A DNA stretch of 64,000 nt from Microtetraspora malaysiensis (GCF_001528665.1 NZ_BBYJ01000048.1:62001-126000), one strand, 5' to 3'. Counted from the stretch's first letter, positions 34,485 through 44,070 are shown. Notes: generated by a model not told the origin, from the sequence alone. A program made the numbers and translations.

Positions 34485-35133
34485 TCTCTGCGCCCGCCCG
34501 AGCGAGAAATCGGTAACCTGCTCCGGCATGTCCGCCAAACCGCATTAGCAGCTCGGATCATGGCCGTCCCGATCAGTTCCACCTGGACCAACACCGCTCG
34601 CCGGTGCTCCTGGAACGGCCTGGGACGGCGGGGAACTGCAACTAGAGCGGGCTCGTGACCTGCGCGGACGCGCACACCTTGCCCCCGCGCATCCCGTATG
34701 CCGTTGACCCATCGCGCAGCGGCAGCGGGCTGGCGACGGAGGGGCAAGCCCGTCTTCGTGTGTACGTTAGCCGGTCGCCGTTCCTCGGCAATTGGACGCC
34801 AAGGGTCACAGACGGGCTTGAGCCGTAGGAGTCGGTCTGCTGGGCTTGCCTGGGTCGATGGCAGCAGGGATGCACGGGCACCCACCTCAGCCTGAATGCG
34901 CCGCGTGATTTCTTGTGATCGATTCCTGGTCCAATTCGGTCGCGAGGGCCGTTGCGCCAGGTGAAGCGCTGTTTCCAGGCATCGGAGAGCCGCTGCGCGC
35001 GGGCCGCAGCCTGTCCACGTGTCCAAAGGCTCGGGGCGGGGGTTCATGCGCCGGTGGCGCCGGTGGCGCGAGTGGCGCGGGTGGCCGTGGGGGTCGCGGT
35101 GGTGCGGGCAGTGACCGAGGGCATTCGGGCTGG
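34485..35133. other. No recognisable gene; short GC-rich tandem repeat
   Basis: Open frames exist on both strands but none has family features. At about 35046-35085 imperfect 9-bp units (GGTGGCGCC, GGTGGCGCG, AGTGGCGCG) repeat in tandem. The left end of the IS1380 element should lie in this stretch; I could not locate its inverted repeats by eye. Confidence 0.4.
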
Positions 35134-36540
35134 TCAGGCCGCTTGCGCGGGCGGTGGATCATGGACGGCGTCGAAGACGTTCATCCACGCGGCCTGCCAG
35201 CGCCAATGTCGTGGCAGGTGGAGAGTGATGTGACCGTGTCCGTGCCGGGCCAGGCGGGCGGGGACAGCAACCAACCGGCGGCGGAGCGTGGCACCACGTG
35301 CCCTGGCGTGGACGGGACCGGCCAGGCAGCCGGTCGCGCGCAGCAGGTTGTGGGTGATCGCGGCGCAGGTCAGCCACGCGGCGTTCGCGGCGAAGTCACC
35401 TGAGGGAAGGTGCGCGAGCGGGCCGCAGACCAGATCGGCGAAGACCTGCTCGACGATCGCGTGGTCACGATGCTGTTCCTCGGCCTGGACCAGGTGGAAC
35501 GGGCTGTCGGTGAAGACCGCGTGGTACCGGTATGAGCTGAACAGCTCGTCCTGGCCGCCCGCGGCCTGCGGGTTGAGCCGTTTGACCCGGCGCACGATCA
35601 GCCGTGCCGTGACCGCCCGGCCATTCTTCGAGGCGAAGGCCGTATAGCGGGTCTCGGCGATCTCAGCGTCGGGCACCCAGCAGCCGGCCTGCTCATCGAA
35701 GATCGCGTTCGGATACTCGATCGGCTGCCAGGCGTCACCGTCGATGGCGGCGATCGCTGCTTTGATCTTGGGGTCCATCTTCGCGGTGACCGAGAAGCGC
35801 GCGCCCGCGCGGCGGCAGGCGGCGATCACGCCCGCCGCATAGAACGCCGAATCTCCGCGCACCAGGAGGATGCCAGTGGCGCCCACCGCCCGCGCAGCGC
35901 TGATCGACTCGGCCACGAACGATTCCGCGCCACGGGCTGAGCCTGCTTTCCCGCCGCGTAACCGGGTGCCGGTGATGACCGGCGCGGCCAGCGGCGTCGA
36001 CAAGGTCGAGGCCAGCACGTTCAACCCGCGCACCAGCACGCTCTTGCCCTGGATCTTCGTGTGCCCGAACCCGGAACCCTGCTTCGCGTATCCGTAGGTC
36101 CGTTTCTGCATCGAGTCCACGTCCAGGAACGCCACCGTGCCGGCTCCCGCCAGTAGCGGCGTGCGCGCGGCCAGCCGGGCCACCAGCATCCGGGAGACCT
36201 TCTCGATCTGGCGGACGTTTCCCCACTTCAGGCTGCGCAGGAACGAGCCGAGGGTGGACGGGGCGCGGATACCGTCAAACAGCTTGTCCATGCCACCGTG
36301 CCGTAACGCGTCCAGATCGGCGATGGAGTCGGCCCCGGCGGCCATCCCGGCCACGATCGAGCTGATTTTCGCTGCTGCGTTGACGCCGAGCCGGTCGGCG
36401 ATTGCGACGTGCTCGTCGATGAGTCCGCCCAGGTCGCAGCGCTCGGCCAGCCGCATGACCGGCTCCAGCCCGGCGTAGGCGACGAGGTGCTCGTCATCGA
36501 AGCTCGCATGGGTCTTGCCGGGAGCGTGGAACAATTGCAC
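35134..36540 (-). CDS. IS1380-family transposase
   Basis: A full-length 468-residue DDE transposase. It reads through without frameshift and has IS1380 blocks VAFLDVDSMQKRTYGYAKQGSGFG region (first catalytic Asp in LDVDS), GILLVRGDSAFYAAGVIAACRRAGARF (second Asp) and the C-terminal HRDHAIVEQVFADLVCGPLAHLPSG with the catalytic Glu. The length is normal for the family. It is the only transposase in the window that looks intact, so it may be recent or still active. Confidence 0.88.
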   Translation of the reverse strand: MQLFHAPGKTHASFDDEHLVAYAGLEPVMRLAERCDLGGLIDEHVAIADRLGVNAAAKISSIVAGMAAGADSIADLDALRHGGMDKLFDGIRAPSTLGSFLRSLKWGNVRQIEKVSRMLVARLAARTPLLAGAGTVAFLDVDSMQKRTYGYAKQGSGFGHTKIQGKSVLVRGLNVLASTLSTPLAAPVITGTRLRGGKAGSARGAESFVAESISAARAVGATGILLVRGDSAFYAAGVIAACRRAGARFSVTAKMDPKIKAAIAAIDGDAWQPIEYPNAIFDEQAGCWVPDAEIAETRYTAFASKNGRAVTARLIVRRVKRLNPQAAGGQDELFSSYRYHAVFTDSPFHLVQAEEQHRDHAIVEQVFADLVCGPLAHLPSGDFAANAAWLTCAAITHNLLRATGCLAGPVHARARGATLRRRLVAVPARLARHGHGHITLHLPRHWRWQAAWMNVFDAVHDPPPAQAA

Positions 36541-36748
36541 GTGAGAGGTGTCCTCTCGGTTTGGGTGACGGAAGCGTGAAGAACTCCCATCATCCCAGGT
36601 CGGAGGGCACCTTCTCTCATTTCACGGCAATAAGGTCAGAATCGGCTCGGTGCATCCAGGCTCAGCCACATGCGGCCCGCGCCCTCCAGCTCCGTGGCAT
36701 CCCGGAGTCGGAGTGCCCCCGCCGGAGGCGCCTTAACTTAATGGCGGT

Positions 36749-37450
36749 TCAGTATCGGCGCCAGATGCGGTGGGTCTCAAGCGCGTCGGAGAGTTTCTGG
36801 GCCGCTTCCGGTGAGCTGGCGGAGAAGAATCCGCGCTCCAGGATCGTCGCAGGCGCTGAGCCCCTGATCCAGTTGTCCAGGAGCGCATACCACTCGGTGT
36901 CGTGGGCGACGCTAACGGTGAAATCGTGCATGAGCCACGCCATGTGACGGGCCGCCGCCTCGGTGGTGTTCGATTCCCACTCGGCCAGGTAGGGAGGTAG
37001 GTCCAGCTCCAGAGTGTCAGCGATGATCTCGAGCATCGTCATGGCGTCGACGTCGCGTGGATAGTGGTTCAGGGTGTGCCGCCACCATGCGTCGATGGTG
37101 GCGATGACGGCTTCCTGCTCGGTCTTTCTCCAGCTGTGCCACCTGACGCCGAGTCGCAGCATCAAGGAGGGGGCGTGCAGGCCGTCGAGCTCTTCGAGGA
37201 TGAGCAGCTCCATTAACCGGGGCAGGTAGTGCTTGAACTCCTCGACATCTCCCCATGTGTTCAGGCCATTCCAGGCATAGGGCTCCAGCGCAGATGCAGT
37301 GAGCATCCGAAGTGGTGCGGCATGCGCCGCGCGAACCCGCTCAGCTGACACACAGTGGTCACACACGTCGGTCTTGGCGGGAAGCGGGTACCGGGAGAAG
37401 GCCGCGTAGAGAGCGTCCAACGCACGGTCGAGATCAGGCGGCGTGTCCAT
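36749..37450 (-). CDS. Hypothetical protein (233 aa)
   Basis: A soluble, tryptophan- and leucine-rich protein with a CDHCVS motif near residue 28 and otherwise helical sequence. No domain is recognised. The start ATG at 37450 gives a sensible N-terminus (MDTPPDLDRALDALY), and the composition is protein-like along its whole length. It lies between the IS1380 transposase and the element's leftover leader ORF, so it is probably cargo of the integrative element. Confidence 0.6.
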   Translation of the reverse strand: MDTPPDLDRALDALYAAFSRYPLPAKTDVCDHCVSAERVRAAHAAPLRMLTASALEPYAWNGLNTWGDVEEFKHYLPRLMELLILEELDGLHAPSLMLRLGVRWHSWRKTEQEAVIATIDAWWRHTLNHYPRDVDAMTMLEIIADTLELDLPPYLAEWESNTTEAAARHMAWLMHDFTVSVAHDTEWYALLDNWIRGSAPATILERGFFSASSPEAAQKLSDALETHRIWRRY

Positions 37451-37564
37451 GCTCGGATGCTAATGCGCGGCTGCTGTGGGGCTGGGAGCTTTTCCGCTCG
37501 TTGAGTGGAGTGGTAGGCATCACCGTGCGCGAGGGGAGACCTGAGGCAGATCAGCAAGTACGCG

Positions 37565-37678
37565 ATGGGTACGCGGCCCGAGCTGCCGGCCGCCGGGACC
37601 GGCCCCCAGGCCGCACGCCCGGCCGCCGAGCGGGCGCAGGGCCGCGAGGCGGCGCGGAGCGCCGCCCTTGATCCCTAA
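37565..37678 (+). pseudogene. Short remnant ORF shared with the left integrase fusion
   Basis: A 37-codon frame (GTRPELPAAGTGPQAARPAAER) ends in TAA at 37676. The same sequence with small changes occurs at 2473-2550, where it is fused in frame to the dead integrase. It is probably the C-terminal end of a larger gene of the integrative element, with its body deleted. I do not recognise the parent protein. Confidence 0.45.
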
Positions 37679-37770
37679 AAGCACAATTCGGCAATCATCA
37701 TTGATACATATCCGACCGAACGGAGGCCGGTTATGCCAACCGTTCTAGCGGCCTATGCAACGGCATCGCC

Positions 37771-38118
37771 TCAATGCCTCGTCGGGTGACCGTTTGCGTC
37801 ATTAATGAAATCCAAAACCTTTTTGATATGGCGCTCAAGCGCTCTGTCTATCTTGTCAATTGACCAGAGGCGACAGACGGCGCGAACAATTCGGATCTTG
37901 TCCACAGCTCCCTTCCATTCGGGAGAGAAGGCACCCAAGGGGTTGACCCACTGTTCCCCCTTCCACGCAAGGGTCCGGGAGTGAACGGCTGCTACAGCTG
38001 CGGAGAGTATGTCAGTAGGGACATAATTCTCGATAGTGTATCCATCGGCGATCCATGCGAATCCGGGATACGCCTCATTGTCAAACTCATTCCGAATCCG
38101 CTTCTTGGCAGGGCGATT
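37771..38118 (-). pseudogene. C-terminal stump of an OLD/TOPRIM-like protein
   Basis: 115 residues in an open frame without a start, cut off on its 5' side by the ISAs1 remnant. The sequence is protein-like (WIADGYTIENYVPTDILSAAV, VDKIRIVRAVCRLWSIDKIDRAL) and the IENYVP block resembles the region that follows the TOPRIM domain in OLD-type nucleases and related AAA proteins used in phage defence. GC content is clearly lower than in the surroundings, which suggests a foreign origin. Identification is tentative because only the tail remains. Confidence 0.5.
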
Positions 38119-38152
38119 TCAAAGTCGGGCCGCGTGATCGCGAGCTGTAACG

Positions 38153-39271
38153 TTACGTAGCGATCAAGCGAAGGGCCCGCATGGGATCGCGGCCGATGGA
38201 TTGCACGGTACGGGTGATCTCGGTGACACCGGTACGGCGGATCAGGCTCAACGCGAGATTGCGTAGGGTGGCCATGACCTGCGGGCCGTTCCCCGTGTAG
38301 GCCTGACGGGCGTCTTCGTCCCAGACGGTGTCGCGGCAGCGGTGCTCGAGGTTCTCCACGCCCCAGTGGCCGCGGGTGTACCGGTCGAGCCCGACCGCGT
38401 CCAGTCGGTCAGCGGCGCGGCTGGTGACGACGATCGCGAACTCTTTGGTCAACGGCTGGCCATCCAGAGCGAGAACGTCGCGGCGGATGCAGCCGAGTTG
38501 GTTGGCGAAAGGCAGGTCGAGACCGTTCACCGAGGTGGCGTCGGTGACCCAGGTGCTCCACCGGTTGATCCGCCCGTGCCCGCGCGTCGTGGTGACGTGC
38601 TGGGGCGGTCCGCTGGTGAGCATCCGTGTACATGCGGCGATGGCCGCTTTGAGCAGGTTCGGCCGGTTGCCCTTGATCGTGAGAAGGTAGTCGGCCTTCT
38701 TGGCTTCGACGATGTAGCGGGCGGTGTCGTCGCGGGTGTGTGCGGCGTCTGCGGTGATCAATGCTCCTTGCAGATCCATCGGGTCCAGCAGGGCATCGAC
38801 CTGGGTGATCTCGTTGGTGCCGGTGGGGACGCGGACCTGGCCGAGCACGGTGCCGTGTTCGTGCAGCATCGCGGAGAACAGGGTGAGTTTCCCGTCCTGG
38901 TTCCAGGAGCCGCGCAGGACTTTCCCGTCAATGGCGACCGCCCATGTGCTGGTGTCGCCGGTGGTGTGCGCGCGGAGCCAGGTGCCGACGTGGAGGTCCA
39001 GTTCAGCGGCGTCGATGTCAAGAAGGATGCGGTACAGGGTGCTGCTGCTGGGCGCGAGGTAACGGCGCCGGCTCGGGCAGTAGCGGGCTCCGGCCAGCCA
39101 CAGCAGATCTTGCGGCAAGTCGGCTGCGTGATCGCCCATCTCCCTGTGGTTCCTTGCTCCGGCCAGGGTGGTGATCGCCGCAACAGCCAAGATGGCGGGC
39201 AAGGGGTGTCGTACACCGCGCGGGTCACGAGGGTCATCGATCTGCGCCAGCATCGCGAGCAGCCCGGGCAT
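38153..39271 (-). pseudogene. ISAs1-family transposase, N-terminus truncated
   Basis: 372 residues starting at an ATG in the middle of the family's N-terminal block (GLLAMLAQIDDPRDPRGVRHPLPAIL). The ISAs1 features are present: AVAIDGKVLRGS with the first Asp, GALITADAAHTRDD, YLLTIKGNRPNL, RGHWGVENLEHRCRDTVWDED. The usual 20-40 N-terminal residues and the upstream inverted repeat are missing; plus-strand rep sequence begins at the break. It inserted into or deleted the element's rep region and probably cannot move. Confidence 0.75.
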
Positions 39272-39925
39272 CGGCTCCGGGTGTTGCTCGCCCTCGACCA
39301 GCTCGACCAGGACGACGAGGCCGAACCGCTGCATGTGCTGACCTTCGGCCCTCAGCTCGACGTCCAAGGCGTCCTCGCCGGAACCACCGACGCGGACACC
39401 TGCATCCGCTACCTGTCGAAGTACCTGACCAAGTCCATCGGGGACGCGATCGACCCGGACGACTCCGCGCAACGGGAGCACGCGGAACGCCTTGGCAACG
39501 CCCTCCGCTACGAGCCGTGCTCGCCGACCTGCCCGAACTGGCTCCGGTACGGCGTTCAGCCCAAGGGCGCCAAGCCGGGCATGATCCCCGGCCGGTGCCG
39601 GGGCAAGGCGCACAAGCCCGAACACCTCGGCTACGCGGGCCGCCGGGTGCTCGTCTCCCGGAAGTGGTCGAACAAGACCCTCACCGAGCACAAGCAGGAC
39701 CGCCGTACCTGGGTGCTGGAAGCCCTCGGCCTCCCAGACGAGCCCATAGACGCGCACCGCTACGTCTGGCGGCCGGTCAAGCCCGGTGACCCCGGCCTCG
39801 ACCCCATCGGCGTCCGGCTCCTGCGCTCGATCCACGAACGCCAGCGATGGCGCAATCACATGGCCCAGCTCCAGGCCGAAGCAGGCGGACAAGATCTTTC
39901 GGCAACAGAAGGGAGGGCGGCATGA
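39272..39925 (+). pseudogene. Replication initiator (RepSA-like) C-terminal fragment
   Basis: From about 39300 the plus frame reads PLHVLTFGPQLDVQGVL, then CIRYLSKYLTKSIGDAI, PNWLRYGVQPKGAKPGMIPGRCRGKAHKPEHLGYAGRRVLVSRKWSNKTL and WVLEAL, the C-terminal part of AICE/pSAM2-type Rep proteins (rolling-circle initiators). The N-terminal half with the nicking domain was replaced by the ISAs1 remnant. The stop overlaps the excisionase start by ATGA, so rep, xis and int form the classical AICE cassette. Excised-element replication should be lost. Confidence 0.8.
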
Positions 39926-40113
39926 GGAAGAGCGACGAACTGATGACGGTCCCCCAGATCCTCGACGAACTCGGGGGCGTCTCCCGCCGGACCTTCTACC
40001 GGTGGAGGGAGATCGGCAAGGCCCCGGAGGGCTTCAAGCTCCCCAACGGCGAGCTCCGGATCTATCGCAGCGAATTCACCGCATGGCTTGAGACTCTTAG
40101 GGAGGCGGCGTGA
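39922..40113 (+). CDS. xis: Excisionase (MerR-like helix-turn-helix)
   Basis: A 63-residue DNA-binding protein with a winged helix-turn-helix (TVPQILDELGGVSRRTFYRWREIGKAPEGFKLPNGELRIYRSEF), the standard AICE Xis form. The ATG at 39922 is preceded by GGGAGG. Both ends overlap neighbours by 4 bp (rep and int). The gene itself is intact, although its partner integrase is frameshifted. Confidence 0.85.
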   Translation: MRKSDELMTVPQILDELGGVSRRTFYRWREIGKAPEGFKLPNGELRIYRSEFTAWLETLREAA

Positions 40114-41470
40114 TCACGTCGTACAGCGTGAAGTTCTGGGAGACGCGCCGGAACAAGTCGAGCAAGAAGCCGTCCTATGAGGTCCGCTGGAAGGTCGGCG
40201 GCCGGGAGAAGTCCAAGAGCTTCGGAACCAAGGCACTCGCGGACAATTGGCTTTCCGACCTTCGGCAGGCCGCCAAGCGTGGCGAAACGTTCGACATGGA
40301 GACCGGGCTCCCGGAATCCATGCTCAAGGCGAAGAACGCACGCACCTGGTACGCCTTCGCCGTGGCCTACGTAGAGACCCGCTGGCCTCACTCCGCGGCC
40401 AAGACCCGCGAAGGCTGACAGACGCGCTGTCCAACGTCACCCCCATACTCACCACCGATCGGCCGGGCCGACCGGATGACGAGACCCTGCGGCGGGCATT
40501 GCGTGAGTTCGCGTTCGTCCCGGCCGATCGCCGGCCCCCGCAGACTCCGGAGATCGCGGGCGCGCTGCGCTGGCTCGAAGCCGCGTCACTCCCTATCAAG
40601 GACCTGGAAGACGCCAAGCACACGCGGGCGGCGCTGGAAGCCCTCGCGCTCCTCCTCGACGGCAAAGCGGCTGCGGCTTCCACCTTCCGGCGCAAGAAGG
40701 CCGTGTTCCATCACGCGCTGGAGTACGCGGTAGAGCTGGAAGAGCTTTCGGCAAATCCCCTCGACCGGGTGAAGCTCCGTAGAACCAAGAGCACCGGCGA
40801 GATAGACCGGCGCGTCGTGGTGAACCCGGCCCAGGCTCGGGAACTCCTCGTCGCCGTCACCTACTGCGGGCGGTCGCGCGGGCCGATGCTGGCAGCCATA
40901 TTCGCTTGCATGTACTTCGGCGGCCTTCGACCTGCTGAGGCGGCCGGACTCCGCGAAAAGGACTGCCACCTTCCCAAAGACGGCTGGGGTCTGCTCACCC
41001 TGGAAAAGACCGCACCGCAGAGCAACAAGCGGTTCACCGACTCCGGCAAGGGACATGACGAGCGCGGCCTGAAACACCGAGACGAGAAGATCACACGGCC
41101 GGTGCCCATTCCTCCGGAACTGGTGGGCATCCTCCGCGACCACCTCGACCGGCACGGCGTCGGCGACGATGGGCGGCTGTTCCGCACGCGGACGGGCGGC
41201 GTGATCTCCGGCTCGGCTTACGCGAAGATCTGGAAGGAAGCTCGAACCTACGCGTTCGCACCCGACCAGGTCGCCTCTCCCCTGGCGGGTAGGCCGTACG
41301 ACCTGCGGCACGCGGCCGTCTCGCTCTGGCTGAACGCCGGGGTCCACGCCCCAGAAGCCGCGGAACGGGCCGGTCACGGAATCGACGTCATGCTCAGGGT
41401 CTACGCCAAGTGCATCGACGGGCAACGCGATGTGGCCAACCAACGGATCATGGATGCTCTCGTCGCATGA
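40110..41470 (+). pseudogene. int: AICE tyrosine integrase, frameshifted
   Basis: Frame 1 (GTG at 40110) gives MITSYSVKFWETRRNKSSKK, an arm-binding N-terminus, up to WPHSAAKTREG and a stop at 40416-40418. The rest of the protein continues in another frame from RLTDALSNVTPIL to the end at 41470. One missing base near 40410 explains the break: an extra A in CGCGAAGG would restore a protein of about 453 residues. Catalytic residues are intact: Arg in GLRPAEAAGL, LRHAAVS, AGHG and the nucleophile Tyr at codon 41402-41404. A sequencing error would be the simplest alternative to a real mutation. Confidence 0.85.
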
Positions 41471-41491
41471 TCCAATGCAAGCACGAGAAAA

Positions 41492-41523
41492 CGAAGGGTC
41501 TCGGATCACTCCGGGACCCTTCG
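41492..41523 (+). terminator. Integrase terminator hairpin
   Basis: CGAAGGGTC and GACCCTTCG pair perfectly around a smaller inner stem, 22 bp after the integrase stop. No long T-tract follows. Confidence 0.6.
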
Positions 41524-41679
41524 TCGTACCTTGGGTTCATCCCGCAGACATCTGGAAACCGTCCCTCGACCTGCGGAAACGTCAGCAATTCCATCCCGCG
41601 GATATCCCGCGATCAGCGACAAACGGTGGCTCTCGGTGGCCTACGGCTGCATGGGCGGCACATGCTGCACCAAAGCAAA

Positions 41680-41710
41680 AGACCAGGTCACAGGAGATGT
41701 GGCCTGGTCT
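41680..41710. terminator. Hairpin next to tRNA-Arg 3' end
   Basis: AGACCAGG...CCTGGTCT, identical to the hairpin at 4027-4057. It lies seven bases past the tRNA 3' end, so it can terminate the tRNA transcript (minus strand) and read-through from int. Confidence 0.6.
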
Positions 41711-41716
41711 GGAGAG

Positions 41717-41790
41717 CGCGCCCTGAGGGATTCGAACCCCCGACCGTCGGATTAGAAGTCCGATGCTCTATCCGGCTGAGCTAAGGGCGC
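41717..41790 (-). tRNA. tRNA-Arg (anticodon UCU)
   Basis: The minus strand gives a complete cloverleaf: acceptor GCGCCCU pairs with AGGGCGC, the D arm is GCUC...GAGC, the anticodon stem is CGGAC/.. with loop CUUCUAAU (anticodon UCU), and the T arm is GAGGG-like GGGGG UUCGAAU CCCUC. The discriminator is G. CCA is not encoded. Its 3' part is supplied by the integrative element, and copies of that part remain at 4064-4105 and, in variant form, at 32835-32876, so this is the attachment gene. Confidence 0.93.
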
Positions 41791-41885
41791 TGGATTAATG
41801 GGATTGACCAGCACTTTTGGTGACCATGGCATAAGGTAGCATAGCCGCACACCGATGAAACAGCATCGGATTTGGAGCAACCCCG

Positions 41886-42887
41886 ATGGGTAGATCCCCA
41901 CTCCTCTGCGACCTCATGCCTTCATGGAAGCTGGCGCTCGAAAGCGAGGAGCTCGCCGCTGGAACGATCACCAGTTACCTCCACTCGGCACGGCTGCTCA
42001 CCGAGTACCTCGCTAAGCATGACATGCCCCAGCAGATCTTCAAGATCCGGGCCGAGCACCTGCGCGCCTTCCTCGCCGCGCGTCTGTACGGCTGCTGGAC
42101 CGACGGCGAGCGCACACGCCCCTGCGGGTGCGGGGATCTCACCGCACACAGCCCCGGGGACGCGCACAAGCACTTCCGCAACCTGCGGGTTCTGTTCAAC
42201 TGGCTGATCGCCGAAGAGGAGCTGGACGGGGTCTCTCCGATGGTCGGCGTCGCACCGCCCGAGGTCGTGACGCGACCCGCCGAGCCCCTCCGCGAGCACG
42301 AGCTGAAGCTGATGCTCATGACCTGCTCGGGCACCACCTTCATCGACCGCCGCGACACCGCGATCATGCGGGTCCTGCTGGACAACGGCGTACGCGGATC
42401 GAGCCTGGCCGGGCTGCGCTACCACCCCGAGGACGACGAGCTCACCGACGTGTTCCTGAGCCAGCACGCGCTGCGGATCCGGCTCAAGGAAGACCGGATG
42501 CGGATGGCGCCCATCGGCCGCAAGACGGCCGCCTCGATCGACCGCTACATCCGCGCCCGCGCCCGGCACGCCCACGCGGGCAGCCCGTGGCTGTGGCTGC
42601 CCGAGCGCGGCCGTACGGCGGCCGGGGGTGATCGGCGGCTGACGACGACGGGCATCCTGCAGATGCTCAAGCGCCGGGCCAAGCAGGCGGACATTTCCGG
42701 CGTCCATACCCACCGGTTCCGGACCACCATGGCGGAGTCGTTCCTCGACGCCGGAGGGGACCCGATCGACCTGATGCGCGTGGGCGGGTGGAACTCCCTG
42801 GCGATGGTCCAGCGCTACAGCGCGGCGACCGCCGAGCGCCGCGCCCGGGAGGCGCACGCCCGCCTCTCCCCCGGCGACCGGATCTGA
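41886..42887 (+). CDS. Tyrosine recombinase (XerC/D-like)
   Basis: A 333-residue phage-integrase-family protein. The N-terminal SAM-like domain (1-130) carries an unusual cysteine pair insert (RPCGCGD). The catalytic domain has Arg in [20 protein letters not shown] and the nucleophile Tyr in MVQRYSAAT; the second His position is Trp in GGWN, a known variation. It is not closely similar to the AICE integrase at 40110. It starts 95 bp beyond the 5' end of the tRNA-Arg, in divergent orientation. It may be a resident recombinase or the integrase of another element. Confidence 0.85.
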   Translation: MGRSPLLCDLMPSWKLALESEELAAGTITSYLHSARLLTEYLAKHDMPQQIFKIRAEHLRAFLAARLYGCWTDGERTRPCGCGDLTAHSPGDAHKHFRNLRVLFNWLIAEEELDGVSPMVGVAPPEVVTRPAEPLREHELKLMLMTCSGTTFIDRRDTAIMRVLLDNGVRGSSLAGLRYHPEDDELTDVFLSQHALRIRLKEDRMRMAPIGRKTAASIDRYIRARARHAHAGSPWLWLPERGRTAAGGDRRLTTTGILQMLKRRAKQADISGVHTHRFRTTMAESFLDAGGDPIDLMRVGGWNSLAMVQRYSAATAERRAREAHARLSPGDRI

Positions 42888-42993
42888 CCCCGGGCGCGCG
42901 CCGAGACCGCACACCGGTGCGGCGACGCGGCACGCCGATGACCTTCACCACCTCGGCCGTACGGCATCAGAGGAAGTCCGGCACCATAGAGGA

Positions 42994-43914
42994 ATGACTC
43001 GGGTGGTAGGCGCAGAATCGGGTGGTATGTCCGGGACACTGCTCGGCCCATCCGGAACGTGGTCCGACGAGACGGACGCGGTCACCGCCACGCACTTCCG
43101 CCTGCTGGCCGACCTTGTCGCGGACGGCGACGCGGTGGTCCTGAGCGGCGCCGGTCTCTCCACCGAGTCCGGCATCCCCGACTATCGCGGCGAAAGCGGT
43201 CGCAGGCGGCGGGCTGACCCCATGACCTACCAGACCTTCGTCGGCAGCGCCGCCGCGCGTCGGCGATATTGGGCGCGCAGCCACCTCGGCTGGCGGCACA
43301 TCGCCCGCGCCGCCCCCAACACGGGCCATCGGGCGGTGACCGGCCTCCAGCGCCGCGGATTGCTCGCCGGCGTCATCACCCAGAACGTGGACGGCCTGCA
43401 CCAGTCCTCCGGCGCCCGGGACGTGATCGAACTGCATGGCAGCCTCGATCGGGTGCGCTGCCTCGGGTGCGGCGCGCGCACCCCGCGCCAGGCGCTGGAC
43501 GACCGCCTGCGTGCGGCCAACCCCGACTGGCACGCCGAGGTCGGCGCGATCAACCCGGACGGCGACGCCGTGCTCGCCGACGACCGGATCGACGCCTTCC
43601 AGGTCGTGGACTGCCCCGGCTGCGGCGGCGTGCTCAAGCCGGACGTGATCTTCTTCGGCGAGAACGTGCCCCGCACGCGGGTCGACGACTGCTATCGGCT
43701 GGTCGAGCGCGCCGGCATGGTGCTGGTTCTCGGCTCGTCGCTGACCGTGATGTCGGGCTACCGGTTCGTACGGCACGCCGCCGGGCGGGACATCCCCATC
43801 GTGATCATCAATCGGGGGCCCACCCGGGGCGACACCGACGCCCTCCTGACCTTCGACGCCCCACTGGGCGCGACTCTCACCGCGCTCCTCGCCCGGCTCG
43901 ACCCCGAGCCATGA
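42994..43914 (+). CDS. Sir2-family NAD-dependent protein deacetylase
   Basis: A 306-residue sirtuin. NAD-binding GAGLSTESGIPDYR (52-65), QNVDGLH (130-136), catalytic His148 in ELHGS, zinc-ribbon cysteines C156/C159 and C207/C210, FFGENVP and GSSLTVMSGY are all present. It removes acyl groups from lysines using NAD. An ATG at 43027 would remove an unconserved 11-residue leader and is an equal candidate start. It is single and is not clearly in an operon with the recombinase 106 bp upstream. Confidence 0.92.
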   Translation: MTRVVGAESGGMSGTLLGPSGTWSDETDAVTATHFRLLADLVADGDAVVLSGAGLSTESGIPDYRGESGRRRRADPMTYQTFVGSAAARRRYWARSHLGWRHIARAAPNTGHRAVTGLQRRGLLAGVITQNVDGLHQSSGARDVIELHGSLDRVRCLGCGARTPRQALDDRLRAANPDWHAEVGAINPDGDAVLADDRIDAFQVVDCPGCGGVLKPDVIFFGENVPRTRVDDCYRLVERAGMVLVLGSSLTVMSGYRFVRHAAGRDIPIVIINRGPTRGDTDALLTFDAPLGATLTALLARLDPEP

Positions 43915-44070
43915 CCCGCGCCGCCACCACCACTGCGTGGCGTGGATGGTGGCCGGCCACACGCGATCGCGGTGCGCGGGCGGGCCGGAGAGCTCTCCCC
44001 GGTGTCGTGCCGCCGGGAACCGGCGCCGATCACCGTCTCGATCTCCCCTCGCGCGGGGCCCGGCGCGGCA

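Larger units (their letters stand above)
40740..41758 (+). repeat. Right copy of the integrase/att direct repeat
   Basis: Same-direction partner of 2551-4105. It holds the second half of int, the terminator hairpins and the tRNA 3' half. The copies differ by scattered substitutions and by the extra gene in the left copy, so they did not arise by a recent duplication. Confidence 0.8.

Noticed and set aside
34439..35047. A 202-codon minus-strand frame right of the HEAT-repeat gene
   Set aside because: It is Arg/Pro/Ala-rich, has no ribosome site, overlaps the end of a convincing gene and shows no family features.
35040..35110. A CRISPR-like or satellite repeat
   Set aside because: The units are 9 bp, imperfect and without spacers. 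No CRISPR array or cas gene was seen anywhere in the window.
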